Shown here: one piece after another, positions 16,663 through 24,846 of the stretch
Position numbering within the stretch: the first letter of the stretch is position 1
How the letters are laid out: the number at the start of each line of letters is the position of its first letter
Source: an uncultured Prevotellaceae bacterium
GTDB lineage: Bacteria > Bacteroidota > Bacteroidia > Bacteroidales > Bacteroidaceae
DNA length: 64,000 bases
NCBI GenBank assembly: GCA_947166305.1
Contig: CAMVDV010000008.1
Span: forward strand, 1 to 64,000
Direction: 5' to 3'
Notes under the pieces: generated by a model
Told to the model about the DNA's origin: nothing
Seen by the model: only the letters and a program-made list of their open reading frames with translations
The model's database searches: none
Translations under genes and position numbers: made by a program

Positions 16663-18051
16663 ATGAAAAAGAGAAACCTCGAGACCATCTGCATCCACGG
16701 CGGATGGAAGCCTGGGAAGGGCCAGCCGCAACAGCTTCCCATCTATCAGAGTACAACCTATCGCTACGAGACGAGCGAACAGATGGCACGCCTCTTCGAC
16801 CTTCAGGACGAAGGCTACTTCTACACGCGCCTTGCCAACCCGACGAACGATGCCGTAGCCAAGAAGATTGCTGCGCTGGAAGGCGGCGTAGGTGCCGTGC
16901 TGACGAGCAGCGGACAGGCTGCAAACTTCTACGCCATCTTCAACATCTGTCAGGCAGGCGACCATTTCATCACGTCCAACACCATCTACGGCGGCACGTT
17001 CAACCTCTTCGGCGTGACGCTCAAGAAGCTCGGCATCGAGTGTACCTTTGTCGACCCCGACTGGGACGACGAGCGCATCGAAGCCTGCTTCCGTCCGAAC
17101 ACGAAGTGCTTCTTCGGCGAAACCATCTCCAACCCCGGCTGCAACGTATTCGACATCGAGCGCTTTGCAAAGATGGCGCACAGGCATGGTGTGCCTCTCA
17201 TCGTGGACAACACCTTTGCCACGCCCATCAACTGCCGACCCTTCGAATGGGGTTGCGACATCGTGACGCACTCCACCACGAAGTACATGGACGGTCACGC
17301 CACGCAAGTGGGCGGCGTAGTCGTTGACAGTGGCAACTTTGATTGGGAAACATGTACGCACAGACCCACCCCCAACCCCTCCCTTGCAGGGAGGGGAGAA
17401 GATAGCTCTACAACAGAAATGGTAACCACTCCTCTCCCTACAAGGGAGAGGTTGGGAGAGGGTCGGTTCCCGGGCCTTTGCACGCCCGACGAGTCGTATC
17501 ACGGTCTGACCTACACGAAAGCCTTCGGCAAGATGGCCTACACCACAAAGCTCGTGGCACAGCTCATGCGCGACCTCGGCAGTATTCCGGCCCCGCAGAA
17601 CTCCTTCCTGCTCAACCTTGGACTTGAAACTCTCCACCTGCGTATGCCCCGACATTGCGAGAACGCGCAGAAAGTGGCCGAGTGGCTCGAGAAAAATCCC
17701 AAAGTGGGATGGGTGAACTATGCTGGTCTGCCTTCAAGCAAGTATTATGCTTTGGCACAGAAATACATGCCGAATGGCACTTGCGGCGTGATTGCTTTCG
17801 GACTGAAAGGCACGAAGGAAGAAGCCATCCGCTTCATGGACAGCCTGGACTTCATCAGCATCGTGACGCATGTGGCCGATGCACGCACCTGTGTGCTGCA
17901 TCCTGCAAGCCATACGCATCGCCAGCTCAGCGACGAACAACTCCGCGAGGCAGGCATTGCTCCCGACCTCATCCGCCTCAGCGTAGGCATCGAGAACGTG
18001 GACGACATCATCGCCGACCTCGAGCAGGCCATGAAGAGCATCGAACATTGA
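16663..18051 (+). CDS. metY: O-acetylhomoserine sulfhydrylase-type PLP enzyme
   Basis: 462 residues from the ATG at 16663; an upstream extension in the same frame crosses the promoter and is rejected. Cys/Met metabolism PLP enzyme family: the cofactor lysine is Lys207 (THSTTKYMDGH), with SSGQAANF (82-89), VDNTFATP and the C-terminal SVGIENVDDIIADLEQA. The family makes homocysteine (or methionine precursors) from O-acetylhomoserine and sulfide in the cytoplasm. Residues about 234-268 are not part of the fold: a 102-bp palindromic element sits in frame between GNFDWE and FPGLCTPDESYHG. The stop codon lies in a CATTGAA-type heptamer repeat. Confidence 0.92.
   Translation: MKKRNLETICIHGGWKPGKGQPQQLPIYQSTTYRYETSEQMARLFDLQDEGYFYTRLANPTNDAVAKKIAALEGGVGAVLTSSGQAANFYAIFNICQAGDHFITSNTIYGGTFNLFGVTLKKLGIECTFVDPDWDDERIEACFRPNTKCFFGETISNPGCNVFDIERFAKMAHRHGVPLIVDNTFATPINCRPFEWGCDIVTHSTTKYMDGHATQVGGVVVDSGNFDWETCTHRPTPNPSLAGRGEDSSTTEMVTTPLPTRERLGEGRFPGLCTPDESYHGLTYTKAFGKMAYTTKLVAQLMRDLGSIPAPQNSFLLNLGLETLHLRMPRHCENAQKVAEWLEKNPKVGWVNYAGLPSSKYYALAQKYMPNGTCGVIAFGLKGTKEEAIRFMDSLDFISIVTHVADARTCVLHPASHTHRQLSDEQLREAGIAPDLIRLSVGIENVDDIIADLEQAMKSIEH
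17363..17464. repeat. Nested palindromic element inserted in metY
   Basis: 102 bp, a multiple of three. Each end is itself a hairpin (left CCCCTCCCTTGCAGGGAGGG; right CCTCTCCCTACAAGGGAGAG), and the two ends are inverted copies of each other starting GACCC and ending GGGTC. The read-through product is R-P-T-P-N-P-S-L-A-G-R-G ... [12 protein letters not shown]. Related elements lie at 48637-48747 and 53801-54011. Confidence 0.85.
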
Positions 18052-18146
18052 ACATTGACCATTGTTCTTGGCCGCTGCTTCTTCGGGCGTAGCCAAATGC
18101 TCAATGGTCAATGGTCAATGGTCAATGGCTAAAGGTCAATGGTTAA
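18042..18146. repeat. Inverted blocks of CAATGGT heptamers after metY
   Basis: ACATTGA/CCATTG units (18042-18066) start at the metY stop. The complementary CAATGGT units (18099-18145) follow after a segment with TTGGC...GCCAA ends (18069-18096). The two blocks can pair into one long hairpin, perhaps ending metY transcripts. Confidence 0.7.
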
Positions 18147-18160
18147 ATAGTCTTAATGGA

Positions 18161-18192
18161 TTTGGCGGTTTACGAAAGATTGTATATCTTTG
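18161..18192 (+). promoter_or_regulatory. Promoter of the lipoprotein-plsC operon
   Basis: TTTG (18161-18164) and TATCTTTG (18185-18192) are 20 bp apart; the start codon at 18217 follows 24 bp later. Confidence 0.75.
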
Positions 18193-18216
18193 TCCCTGTC
18201 AAAGAGAGAAAAACCG

Positions 18217-18915
18217 ATGAAGAAACTCTGCCATCTGCTTCTGTCGAGCCTGCTGGTCCTGACGGCGTGTAAGAGTCAGTACATGGTGAAAGGCTCGTCG
18301 AACGTCGATGAGCTTGAGGGCCAGGTGCTGACGCTGAAGGTGTATGTGGATGGCGAGATGCGCAGCATCGACTCTACGCGTGTGGTCCACGGACGCTTCA
18401 ACTTTGGCGGAGGCATGGACTCCACCATGCTTGCCAACCTTTTCCTCGGCGACATGAGCCTGATGCCCATCGTGCTGGAAGAGGGCGAAGTGAACCTCAA
18501 CATCGAGGAGACAAGGCAGACGGCCACCGGCACGCCGCTCAACGACTCGCTCTCCGGCTTCATCCTTCGCAAGACACAGCTCGAAGCTCAAATGGCAGAA
18601 TTGCCACACTTGGAGGCACGCATGATAATGGACGGCACGGACGACGACGAGAGGATGTTCCAGTTGCGACAGCAGTCGAAGGAAATTGAGACGGAGAGCG
18701 AACAGCTCATCATGCACTTCATACGCGCGAATTATAATAATGTATTAGGGCCAGGCATCTTCATGATACTGACAAGCCGCCTGCCCCACCCCGTCCTCAC
18801 TCCGCAGATAGAGCAAATCATCACGAACGCCCCGCCATACTTCCTCGGACATCCCTACGTCAGGGAATACATCCAGAAGGCAAAAGAATACGAGGAGAAA
18901 ACGAAGGGATACTGA
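18217..18915 (+). CDS. DUF4369-like lipoprotein
   Basis: 232 residues. The start at 18217 gives MKKLCHLLLSSLLVLTACKS, a lipoprotein signal with Cys18. The N-terminal half (VDELEGQVLTLKVYVDGEMR, STRVVHGRFNFGG, MPIVLEEGEVNLNI) is the beta-rich DUF4369 pattern often found before thioredoxin-like domains in Bacteroidota. Here the C-terminal half is helical (about 125-230) with no CxxC, so no thioredoxin domain. Its role is unknown. It ends 4 bp before plsC and probably forms an operon with it. Confidence 0.75.
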   Translation: MKKLCHLLLSSLLVLTACKSQYMVKGSSNVDELEGQVLTLKVYVDGEMRSIDSTRVVHGRFNFGGGMDSTMLANLFLGDMSLMPIVLEEGEVNLNIEETRQTATGTPLNDSLSGFILRKTQLEAQMAELPHLEARMIMDGTDDDERMFQLRQQSKEIETESEQLIMHFIRANYNNVLGPGIFMILTSRLPHPVLTPQIEQIITNAPPYFLGHPYVREYIQKAKEYEEKTKGY

Positions 18916-18919
18916 TGCC

Positions 18920-19678
18920 ATGAAGCTTCTTTACCGACTCTATCAGTTCTTCGTAGCCGCGCCACTGCTCGTTCTGGTTACGACGCTGACGTGCATCGTC
19001 GTCATCATCGGCTGCACGGTGGGCAAGGCACGTACTTGGGGCTACTACCCGCCGATGGTGTGGAGCAGGCTCATGTGCTGGCTGCTTCTGTTGCCTGTCA
19101 AGGTGGAAGGACGCGAACTGCTCGACAGGAAGCAGTCCTACGTCTTCGTGGCCAACCATCAAGGAGCATTCGACATCTTTCTCATCTACGGCTTCCTCGG
19201 TCGCAGTTTCCGCTGGATGATGAAGAAGTCGCTGCGAGGTCTCCCGCTCATCGGCAAGGCAAGCGAGAGTGCAGGCCACATCTTCGTGGATAAGAGCGGG
19301 CCGAAAGCCATCCACAAGACCTACGAACAGGGCAGACAAGTCCTTCGCCACGGCGTGTCGCTCGTTGTCTTTCCCGAAGGTGCGCGCACCTTCACGGGGC
19401 ACATGGCAAAGTTTCGTCGCGGAGCCTTCCAGTTGGCCGACGAGCTCGGACTGCCCATCGTGCCCGTCACCATCGACGGGAGCTTCGATGTCCTGCCCCG
19501 TCAGCGAGGCTTCAACTTTGTCACTTGGCACAAGCTTCGGCTCATCATCCATGCCCCCATCACGCCCGAAGGCCAAGGCCATGAGGAAGTGCAGCGCGTA
19601 CTTGAGCAAAGCTACGACGTCATCATGCGCGACCTCCCGCTCCACCATCAAGGCTTCGAAGCCAATCCCGACCAGTAA
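18920..19678 (+). CDS. plsC: 1-acyl-sn-glycerol-3-phosphate acyltransferase
   Basis: 252 residues. The first 60 residues hold a membrane-associated hydrophobic segment (PLLVLVTTLTCIVVIIGCTV). The HX4D catalytic motif is NHQGAFD, and the acyl-acceptor motif FPEGARTFTG follows about 80 residues later. The family converts lysophosphatidic acid to phosphatidic acid in membrane lipid synthesis. Some homologues acylate other lipids such as aminolipids, so the substrate is inferred. Confidence 0.9.
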   Translation: MKLLYRLYQFFVAAPLLVLVTTLTCIVVIIGCTVGKARTWGYYPPMVWSRLMCWLLLLPVKVEGRELLDRKQSYVFVANHQGAFDIFLIYGFLGRSFRWMMKKSLRGLPLIGKASESAGHIFVDKSGPKAIHKTYEQGRQVLRHGVSLVVFPEGARTFTGHMAKFRRGAFQLADELGLPIVPVTIDGSFDVLPRQRGFNFVTWHKLRLIIHAPITPEGQGHEEVQRVLEQSYDVIMRDLPLHHQGFEANPDQ

Positions 19679-19698
19679 AGGAAGACTCTATCTCACAT

Positions 19699-19774
19699 TT
19701 TGACAATTTTACAATTTTACAATTTGCAATTTGACCATTCCGTGTCATTTGTGAAATTGTCAAATTGTGAAATT
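19699..19774. repeat. AT-rich inverted microsatellite after plsC
   Basis: Units TTTTACAA/TTTGACAA (19699-19735) and the complementary TTGTGAAA/TTGTCAAA (19746-19774) can fold into an imperfect hairpin. It may end the plsC transcript, although it is not GC-rich. Confidence 0.6.
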
Positions 19775-19796
19775 AAATCTTTTTCTCTTCATTTTC

Positions 19797-19827
19797 TTTG
19801 GCAGAACAGAATAAATCACTAACTTTG
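19797..19827 (+). promoter_or_regulatory. Well-formed promoter with no large gene downstream
   Basis: TTTG (19797-19800) and TAACTTTG (19820-19827) are exactly 19 bp apart. The next confident gene starts at 20520 and has its own promoter, so this one drives the 33-codon frame at 19839, an RNA, or nothing now functional. Confidence 0.6.
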
Positions 19828-19838
19828 CAGCAGCAACT

Positions 19839-19940
19839 ATGCAGTTTGCAGCAGGCGTCAGCTACGACGAGTTCGTGACCGACGATATAGTTCCCAATGT
19901 CCAACAATCAATGTTCTATGGCATAGACAAAAGAACGTAA
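19839..19940 (+). CDS. Possible 33-residue peptide or gene remnant
   Basis: A short frame reads MQFAAGVSYDEFVTDDIVPN then VQQSMFYGIDKRT and stops at 19940. Its codon choice looks ordinary for this genome and it sits just behind a full promoter. It may be the surviving 5' end of a lost gene. No family was recognised. Confidence 0.35.
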   Translation: MQFAAGVSYDEFVTDDIVPNVQQSMFYGIDKRT

Positions 19941-20052
19941 AGACATCATAAGACACAGAAGCGTCCGCTCAGATTCTTGTTTCGGAAATTCGCCAAAGTT
20001 AAAGAAACAACCAAGAGTAAAAAGTAAGGATGGGGCTGTGTCATAATAAACG

Positions 20053-20129
20053 ACAACGGATTAAACGGATTTTACGGATTATCTTATTTGCTGGTTGTCA
20101 GCATCGCATAAATCCGTTTAATCTGTTGT
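20053..20129. repeat. 20-bp inverted repeat of GGATTAAACGGAT text
   Basis: Arms at 20053-20072 and 20110-20129 pair with one mismatch across a 37-bp loop. Internal words (CGGATTAAACGGATTTTACGGATT) repeat. No gene is associated. Confidence 0.7.
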
Positions 20130-20155
20130 TTTATTATATATGATGGCATTTTGAC

Positions 20156-20248
20156 AAACGCGCCGTGGCGCATCCGCTGTCCGCGACGTAATCTCTTCGG
20201 CTGTACCTCCGTGGCAATGGCGGACGCGCCACGGCGCGTCCCTACAGG
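20156..20248. repeat. Dispersed GC-rich palindrome, copy 2 with flanking half copy
   Basis: The 20-bp near-perfect palindrome at 20222-20241 followed by CTACAGG matches the copy at 16138. A diverged inverted copy (CGCGCCGTGGCGCATCC) lies at 20159-20175, so the whole block is a larger imperfect palindrome. Confidence 0.7.
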
Positions 20249-20283
20249 CGACTGATAAACACTCCACATTATATTTGCAAACT

Positions 20284-20371
20284 AAGCACGTTTAGTTTGG
20301 CAACTTAACACGTTTAATTCGGCAACTAAACACGTTTAATTCGGCAACTAAACACGTTTAATTTGACGAAC
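20284..20371. repeat. 22-bp tandem repeat, four units, upstream of RND operon
   Basis: Units start at 20284, 20306, 20328 and 20350. All share CACGTTTA-(A/G)-TT; the first three end GGCAACT and the fourth diverges at its end. The block lies 47 bp upstream of the -33 box of the efflux promoter and could bind a regulator. Confidence 0.85.
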
Positions 20372-20417
20372 CATCTACAAAATGACTGGCTGCAACTGCA
20401 ATTTATTTCCGTAACGC

Positions 20418-20449
20418 TTTGACAATTCGGAGGAAATTAGTACCTTTGC
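20418..20449 (+). promoter_or_regulatory. Promoter of the RND efflux operon
   Basis: TTTG (20418-20421) and TACCTTTGC (20441-20449) are exactly 19 bp apart, 71 bp before the adaptor start codon. Confidence 0.85.
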
Positions 20450-20519
20450 GCGCGGATACAGCAGTAATAAAGTGTTGAAATCACATACTCAACCATAAAA
20501 AACATTAAAAACAACACAA

Positions 20520-21626
20520 ATGAACAGACAGTTTTTTGCTAATTTGGCCCTGATGCTCGGTGCTGCCATCGTGGCGACATCGTGCGGCCCAGAAATGCCG
20601 AAGGAAGTTCCATCATCGTTCGAAACCATGACAGTGGAGAAGTCGGACATCCAGCTTCCCTATAAGTTCAGCGCCAGGATGGTTGGTCAGAACGACGTGA
20701 CGATCACCCCGCAGGTGAGCGGACAGCTGATGAAGATCTGTGTGACGGAAGGTCAGCTGGTGAAGAAGGGGCAGACGCTCTTCGTCATCGACTCGCGCAA
20801 CGCCCAGCTCGAACTGGAGGCTGCACAGGCCAACCTGCAGGCGGCACAGGCTCAGGAGAACTCTGCCAAGCTGGAGTACGAGTCGAACAAGAACCTTTTC
20901 GACAAGAACATCGTGAGCAGCTACATGCTCTCGGCAAGCGAGAACTCCTACAAGCAGGCCAAGGCTGCCGTGTCGCAGGCACAGGCTGCCGTGAACCGCG
21001 CCAAAGTGGACCTTGGCTTCTGCACCATCACGGCTCCCGTGTCGGGCATCACAGGCGAGATACCCGTCCGCACCGGCGACCAAGTTTCACCGCTCATCCC
21101 GCTGACCATCGTGAGCGGCAACACTACGATGTATGCCGAATTCTCCGTGACGGAAGCCGTCATCGAGACAATGGTGCAGGAAGGAGTAAAGGCAAACGAA
21201 GTGAACAAATACATCGCCAACCTGCCCGAAGCCACCTTTGTGATGAAGAACGGCACGGAATATCCCCACAAGGGGCGCGTGGTGAGCCTGACGGGTGTGG
21301 TGGATGCCGCCACAGGCTCGCTCACAAGCAAGGTGTCCTTCCCCAATCCCGAGGGGCATCTCTACTCTGGCATACAGGGCACCATCGTCATGCCCTTCGA
21401 AGAGAAAGACGTCATCGTCATCCCTCAGTTCGCCGTGGTGCGCCTGCAGGACAAGTCGCTTGTCTACAAGGTGTTGCCCGACAGCACTGCCACAGCAGTT
21501 GACGTGACGACGGAAGATGTGGGCAACGGCAAGGACTTCATCGTGAAGACCGGACTCAACGCAGGCGACAAGATCGTCACCACCGGTGCCAATAACGTGA
21601 CGGAGGGACAAAGAGTTTTGTTCTGA
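20520..21626 (+). CDS. RND efflux periplasmic adaptor lipoprotein
   Basis: 368 residues. The lipoprotein signal ends at Cys22 (AAIVATSCGPE). Order: beta-barrel/lipoyl start (MTVEKSDIQLPYKFSARMVG), half-lipoyl, long coiled-coil hairpin (about 95-165, alanine/glutamine-rich), second half-lipoyl (FCTITAPVSGITGEIPVRTG), and beta-barrel/proximal domains. It is the AcrA/MexA-type linker joining the inner-membrane pump to the outer-membrane channel. First gene of a three-gene operon; 48 bp separate it from the pump gene. Confidence 0.93.
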   Translation: MNRQFFANLALMLGAAIVATSCGPEMPKEVPSSFETMTVEKSDIQLPYKFSARMVGQNDVTITPQVSGQLMKICVTEGQLVKKGQTLFVIDSRNAQLELEAAQANLQAAQAQENSAKLEYESNKNLFDKNIVSSYMLSASENSYKQAKAAVSQAQAAVNRAKVDLGFCTITAPVSGITGEIPVRTGDQVSPLIPLTIVSGNTTMYAEFSVTEAVIETMVQEGVKANEVNKYIANLPEATFVMKNGTEYPHKGRVVSLTGVVDAATGSLTSKVSFPNPEGHLYSGIQGTIVMPFEEKDVIVIPQFAVVRLQDKSLVYKVLPDSTATAVDVTTEDVGNGKDFIVKTGLNAGDKIVTTGANNVTEGQRVLF

Positions 21627-21630
21627 TACC

Positions 21631-21668
21631 ATCGTAATATCGTAATAACGTCATAACGTAATCACGAA
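21631..21668. repeat. CGTAATA microsatellite before the pump gene
   Basis: Variants of TCGTAATA/ACGTCATA recur every 8-10 bp between the adaptor stop and the pump start. Confidence 0.65.
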
Positions 21669-21674
21669 GACAAC

Positions 21675-24600
21675 ATGAAGAACAACATATTTATTGACAA
21701 ATACGTGATGGCTTGTGCCATCTCGATTGTAATCGCACTGGTGGGCTACATCTCGATGAGCACACTGCCAGTGGAACAATATCCCGACATCGCACCGCCA
21801 ACCGTGCAGATTTCCACCAGCTACAGCGGTGCCGACGAGAACACGGTGATGAAGTCCGTCATCCAGCCTCTGGAGGAAGCCATCAACGGTGTGACCGACA
21901 TGACGTACATGACCTCGAAAGCCTCGTCGAACGGTGAGGTGGAGATCAACGTCTACTTCAAGCAAGGCACCGACCCCGACATGGCTGCAGTGAACGTGCA
22001 GAACCGTGTGACGCGTTCGCAAGCCCTGTTGCCTGCCGACGTGAACAAGGTGGGCGTGAAGGTGGAGAAGCGTCAGAACAACATTCTGCAAATCTTCGCC
22101 GTGAGAAGCGCCGACGGCAAGTACGACGAGGACTTTGTCTCGAACTATGTGGACATCAATATCAAACCTCGCCTGATGCGTATCTCCGGCGTGGGCAACG
22201 TACTGAGTCTCGGCAACACCTATGCCCTGCGCATCTGGCTCAAGCCCGATGTGATGGCTCAGTATGGCCTGACGCCGAACGATGTCTTCGCTGCCATCGG
22301 CAGTCAGAGCTTCGTTTCGGCCGTAGGTTCTCTGGGCGAACAGTCGGAGAACTCCTATCAGTACTCCATGCAGTACAAGGGAACGCTGAAGACCATCGAA
22401 GAATTCAACAACATCGTGTTGCGCACAAGTGGCGGCGGAATGCTGCAACTGAGCGACGTGGCTGAGGTGCAGATTGGTGCCATGAGCTACAACTTCACGT
22501 CGAACATCATGGACAAGCCCGGTGCCCTCTTCATGGTGTTTGCCGCACCGGGCGCCAACGCCACAGAGGTGAACGCCGGCATCAGCAAGATGTTTGAGGA
22601 AGCCAAGCAGACGATGCCCGCAGGACTGGAGTTCGTGACGCTGATGACCAGCGACGACTTCCTCTTCGCTGCCTTCCACAATGTGATTGAAACGCTCGTC
22701 ATTGCCATCATCCTTGTCATTCTCGTGGTGTACTTCTTCTTGCAGAACTTCAAGGCCACCATCATACCTTCCATCTCAATCATCGTGTCGTTGCTGGGCA
22801 CCTTTGCCATTGTAAAGATGGCAGGCTTCTCGCTCAACATCCTGACGCTGTTTGCCCTCGTGCTGGCCATCGGTACTGTTGTGGACGATGCCATCGTGGT
22901 GGTGGAAGCTGTCATGGCAAAGATGGAGAACGGCATCAGCGATGCACGCGAAGCCACACGTCAGGCTATGAACGAAGTGTCGGTAGCTGTCGTGTCCTGC
23001 ACATTGGTCTTCATGGCAGTGTTCATTCCCGTTATGTTCATGCCGGGCACGTCGGGCACCTTCTTCACACAGTTCGGTGTGACGATAGCCTCGTCCGTCG
23101 GCCTGTCGTGCATCTCTGCCTTGACGCTTTGCCCTGCCCTCTGCGCCATCATGATGCGTGTGACGGAAGGTGAGAAGGAAGGCAAGAGCCTGACCTACTA
23201 CACAAAGAAAGCCTACGAAGTCAGCTACAATGCTATATATAATAAGTATAGCAAGAGCGTGAAGAAGTTCATCAAGCGCCCCATCCTGTCGTGGGGACTG
23301 CTGGCTGCTGCTGCTGCCCTGCTTGTCTTCTTCATGAAGAGTCTGCCCTCGGGCCTCGTTCCTCAAGAGGACCAAGGCGTGTTCCTGGTTGAAGTTCGTG
23401 CTCCGGAAGGAACCACACTGAAGCAGACACGCGAGATGGTGAAGAAGGTGGAGGAGAAAGTAAAGAAGATTCCCGAACTGGAAAGCTTCTCTGTGACCTG
23501 TGGCTACGGCATGTACTCGGGTGCAGGCTCTAACTATGCCACGATGGTTGTGCGCCTGAAGAACTGGGACGAACGTCCGGGCTTGGAACATTACGTCACC
23601 CTTGTCAGGTATCGTTTCTACTTCGATTGCCAAGACCTCAAGAACTTGGTGGTAGCACCCTTTGAGATGCCTCAGATTCCTGGCTACGGAACAAGTAATG
23701 ACATCACGCTGGTTGTGGAAGATCCCACTGACGGTAACCTTTCGGAGTTTGCCAAGCAGACGGAACACTTCTTGGCCAAGTTGTCCGAACGTCCGGAGAT
23801 TGCCACCGCCATGTCAACTTATTCTGAACGTTTCCCGAAGTATCAGGTCGATGTCGATGCAGCCCAATGCAGCCGTGCCGGTGTGTCGCCTGAAGAGGTG
23901 CTCAACACCCTGGGCGCTTTCTGCGGCGGCGCATATATCGGCAACTTCAACCAATTCGGTAAAGTTTACCGCATCATGGCAGCAGCGTCGCCCGAGTATC
24001 GTCTCGACCCGCAGTCGCTTCACAACATCTTCATGCAGGTGAAGGACGGAAAGATGGCTCCCATCTCTCAGTTTGTCTCGCTGAAGGAGATTGTAGGCCC
24101 TGCCAACATCGAGCACTTCAACTTGCTTCAGAGCATTACCTGCTATGTAACTCCCGGCGGAGGCTACACCGAGGGCGATGCCCACAAAGTCATTGCCGAG
24201 GTGTTCAAGCAAGAGATGCCAAGCACTGCTACGTTTGAATACAGCGGAATGTCGCGCGAGGTGGAGGAAGCAGCAGGCTCCAATGCCACAGCTCTCATTT
24301 ATGTCATCTGCGCCATCCTCATCTATCTCATCCTCGCCTCACTCTATAATTCTTGGTTCACGCCGTGGGCCGTGCTGTTCAGTGTGCCGTTCGGCCTGAT
24401 GGGTGCTTTCGTGTTTGCCTACATCGGCTACAAGAATGAGATTCCCGGCATGGACAATAACATCTATCTGCAGACGGGTGTCATCATGTTGATAGGCCTT
24501 TTGGCAAAGACAGCCATCCTGATTACGGAGTTTGCTTCTGAGCGTCGGGCACAAGGCATGAGCATTGTGGACGCCGCCTTCGAGGCTTGCAAGGAACGTC

Positions 24601-24815
24601 TGCGCCCCATCCTGATGACGGTGCTGACGATGATTATCGGCATGGTTCCCCTCGTGATAGAAGGCGGTGCAGGTGCCAACGGCAACCGTGCCCTTGCCCT
24701 TGGCGTCATCGGCGGCATGAGCATCGGAACCATTGCCCTGCTCTTTGTGGTGCCGGCCTTCTTCATCGTGTTCCAGAAGCTGCATGAGAGATTCCAGGGA
24801 GAGAATGAAAAATGA
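21675..24815 (+). CDS. RND multidrug efflux pump, HAE1 type
   Basis: 1046 residues, the usual AcrB length. Twelve membrane spans with two large periplasmic loops are expected; span 1 lies in YVMACAISIVIALVGYISMS and spans 2-6 near 335-500. The proton-relay aspartates are in TVVDDAIVVVE (TM4), as in AcrB Asp407-Asp408. It is a trimeric inner-membrane proton antiporter that expels drugs, bile acids or detergents; the exact substrate cannot be told. Start ATG 21675 follows a microsatellite leader. Confidence 0.95.
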   Translation: MKNNIFIDKYVMACAISIVIALVGYISMSTLPVEQYPDIAPPTVQISTSYSGADENTVMKSVIQPLEEAINGVTDMTYMTSKASSNGEVEINVYFKQGTDPDMAAVNVQNRVTRSQALLPADVNKVGVKVEKRQNNILQIFAVRSADGKYDEDFVSNYVDINIKPRLMRISGVGNVLSLGNTYALRIWLKPDVMAQYGLTPNDVFAAIGSQSFVSAVGSLGEQSENSYQYSMQYKGTLKTIEEFNNIVLRTSGGGMLQLSDVAEVQIGAMSYNFTSNIMDKPGALFMVFAAPGANATEVNAGISKMFEEAKQTMPAGLEFVTLMTSDDFLFAAFHNVIETLVIAIILVILVVYFFLQNFKATIIPSISIIVSLLGTFAIVKMAGFSLNILTLFALVLAIGTVVDDAIVVVEAVMAKMENGISDAREATRQAMNEVSVAVVSCTLVFMAVFIPVMFMPGTSGTFFTQFGVTIASSVGLSCISALTLCPALCAIMMRVTEGEKEGKSLTYYTKKAYEVSYNAIYNKYSKSVKKFIKRPILSWGLLAAAAALLVFFMKSLPSGLVPQEDQGVFLVEVRAPEGTTLKQTREMVKKVEEKVKKIPELESFSVTCGYGMYSGAGSNYATMVVRLKNWDERPGLEHYVTLVRYRFYFDCQDLKNLVVAPFEMPQIPGYGTSNDITLVVEDPTDGNLSEFAKQTEHFLAKLSERPEIATAMSTYSERFPKYQVDVDAAQCSRAGVSPEEVLNTLGAFCGGAYIGNFNQFGKVYRIMAAASPEYRLDPQSLHNIFMQVKDGKMAPISQFVSLKEIVGPANIEHFNLLQSITCYVTPGGGYTEGDAHKVIAEVFKQEMPSTATFEYSGMSREVEEAAGSNATALIYVICAILIYLILASLYNSWFTPWAVLFSVPFGLMGAFVFAYIGYKNEIPGMDNNIYLQTGVIMLIGLLAKTAILITEFASERRAQGMSIVDAAFEACKERLRPILMTVLTMIIGMVPLVIEGGAGANGNRALALGVIGGMSIGTIALLFVVPAFFIVFQKLHERFQGENEK

Positions 24816-24843
24816 AGGAATGAAAGAATGAAAGAATGAAAGA
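24812..24843. repeat. GAATGAAA 8-bp repeat before the outer-membrane factor gene
   Basis: Three to four units of GAATGAAA fill the gap between the pump stop and the next start; the first unit overlaps the pump's final codons. Confidence 0.8.
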
Positions 24844-24846
24844 ACT

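Noticed and set aside
17363..17464. Assembly error or frameshift in metY
   Set aside because: Frame is kept, and independent related elements occur in two other genes, so insertion is the simpler reading.
20053..20129. Attachment site of an integrated element
   Set aside because: The inverted repeat has no integrase, tRNA or matching distant copy in the window.
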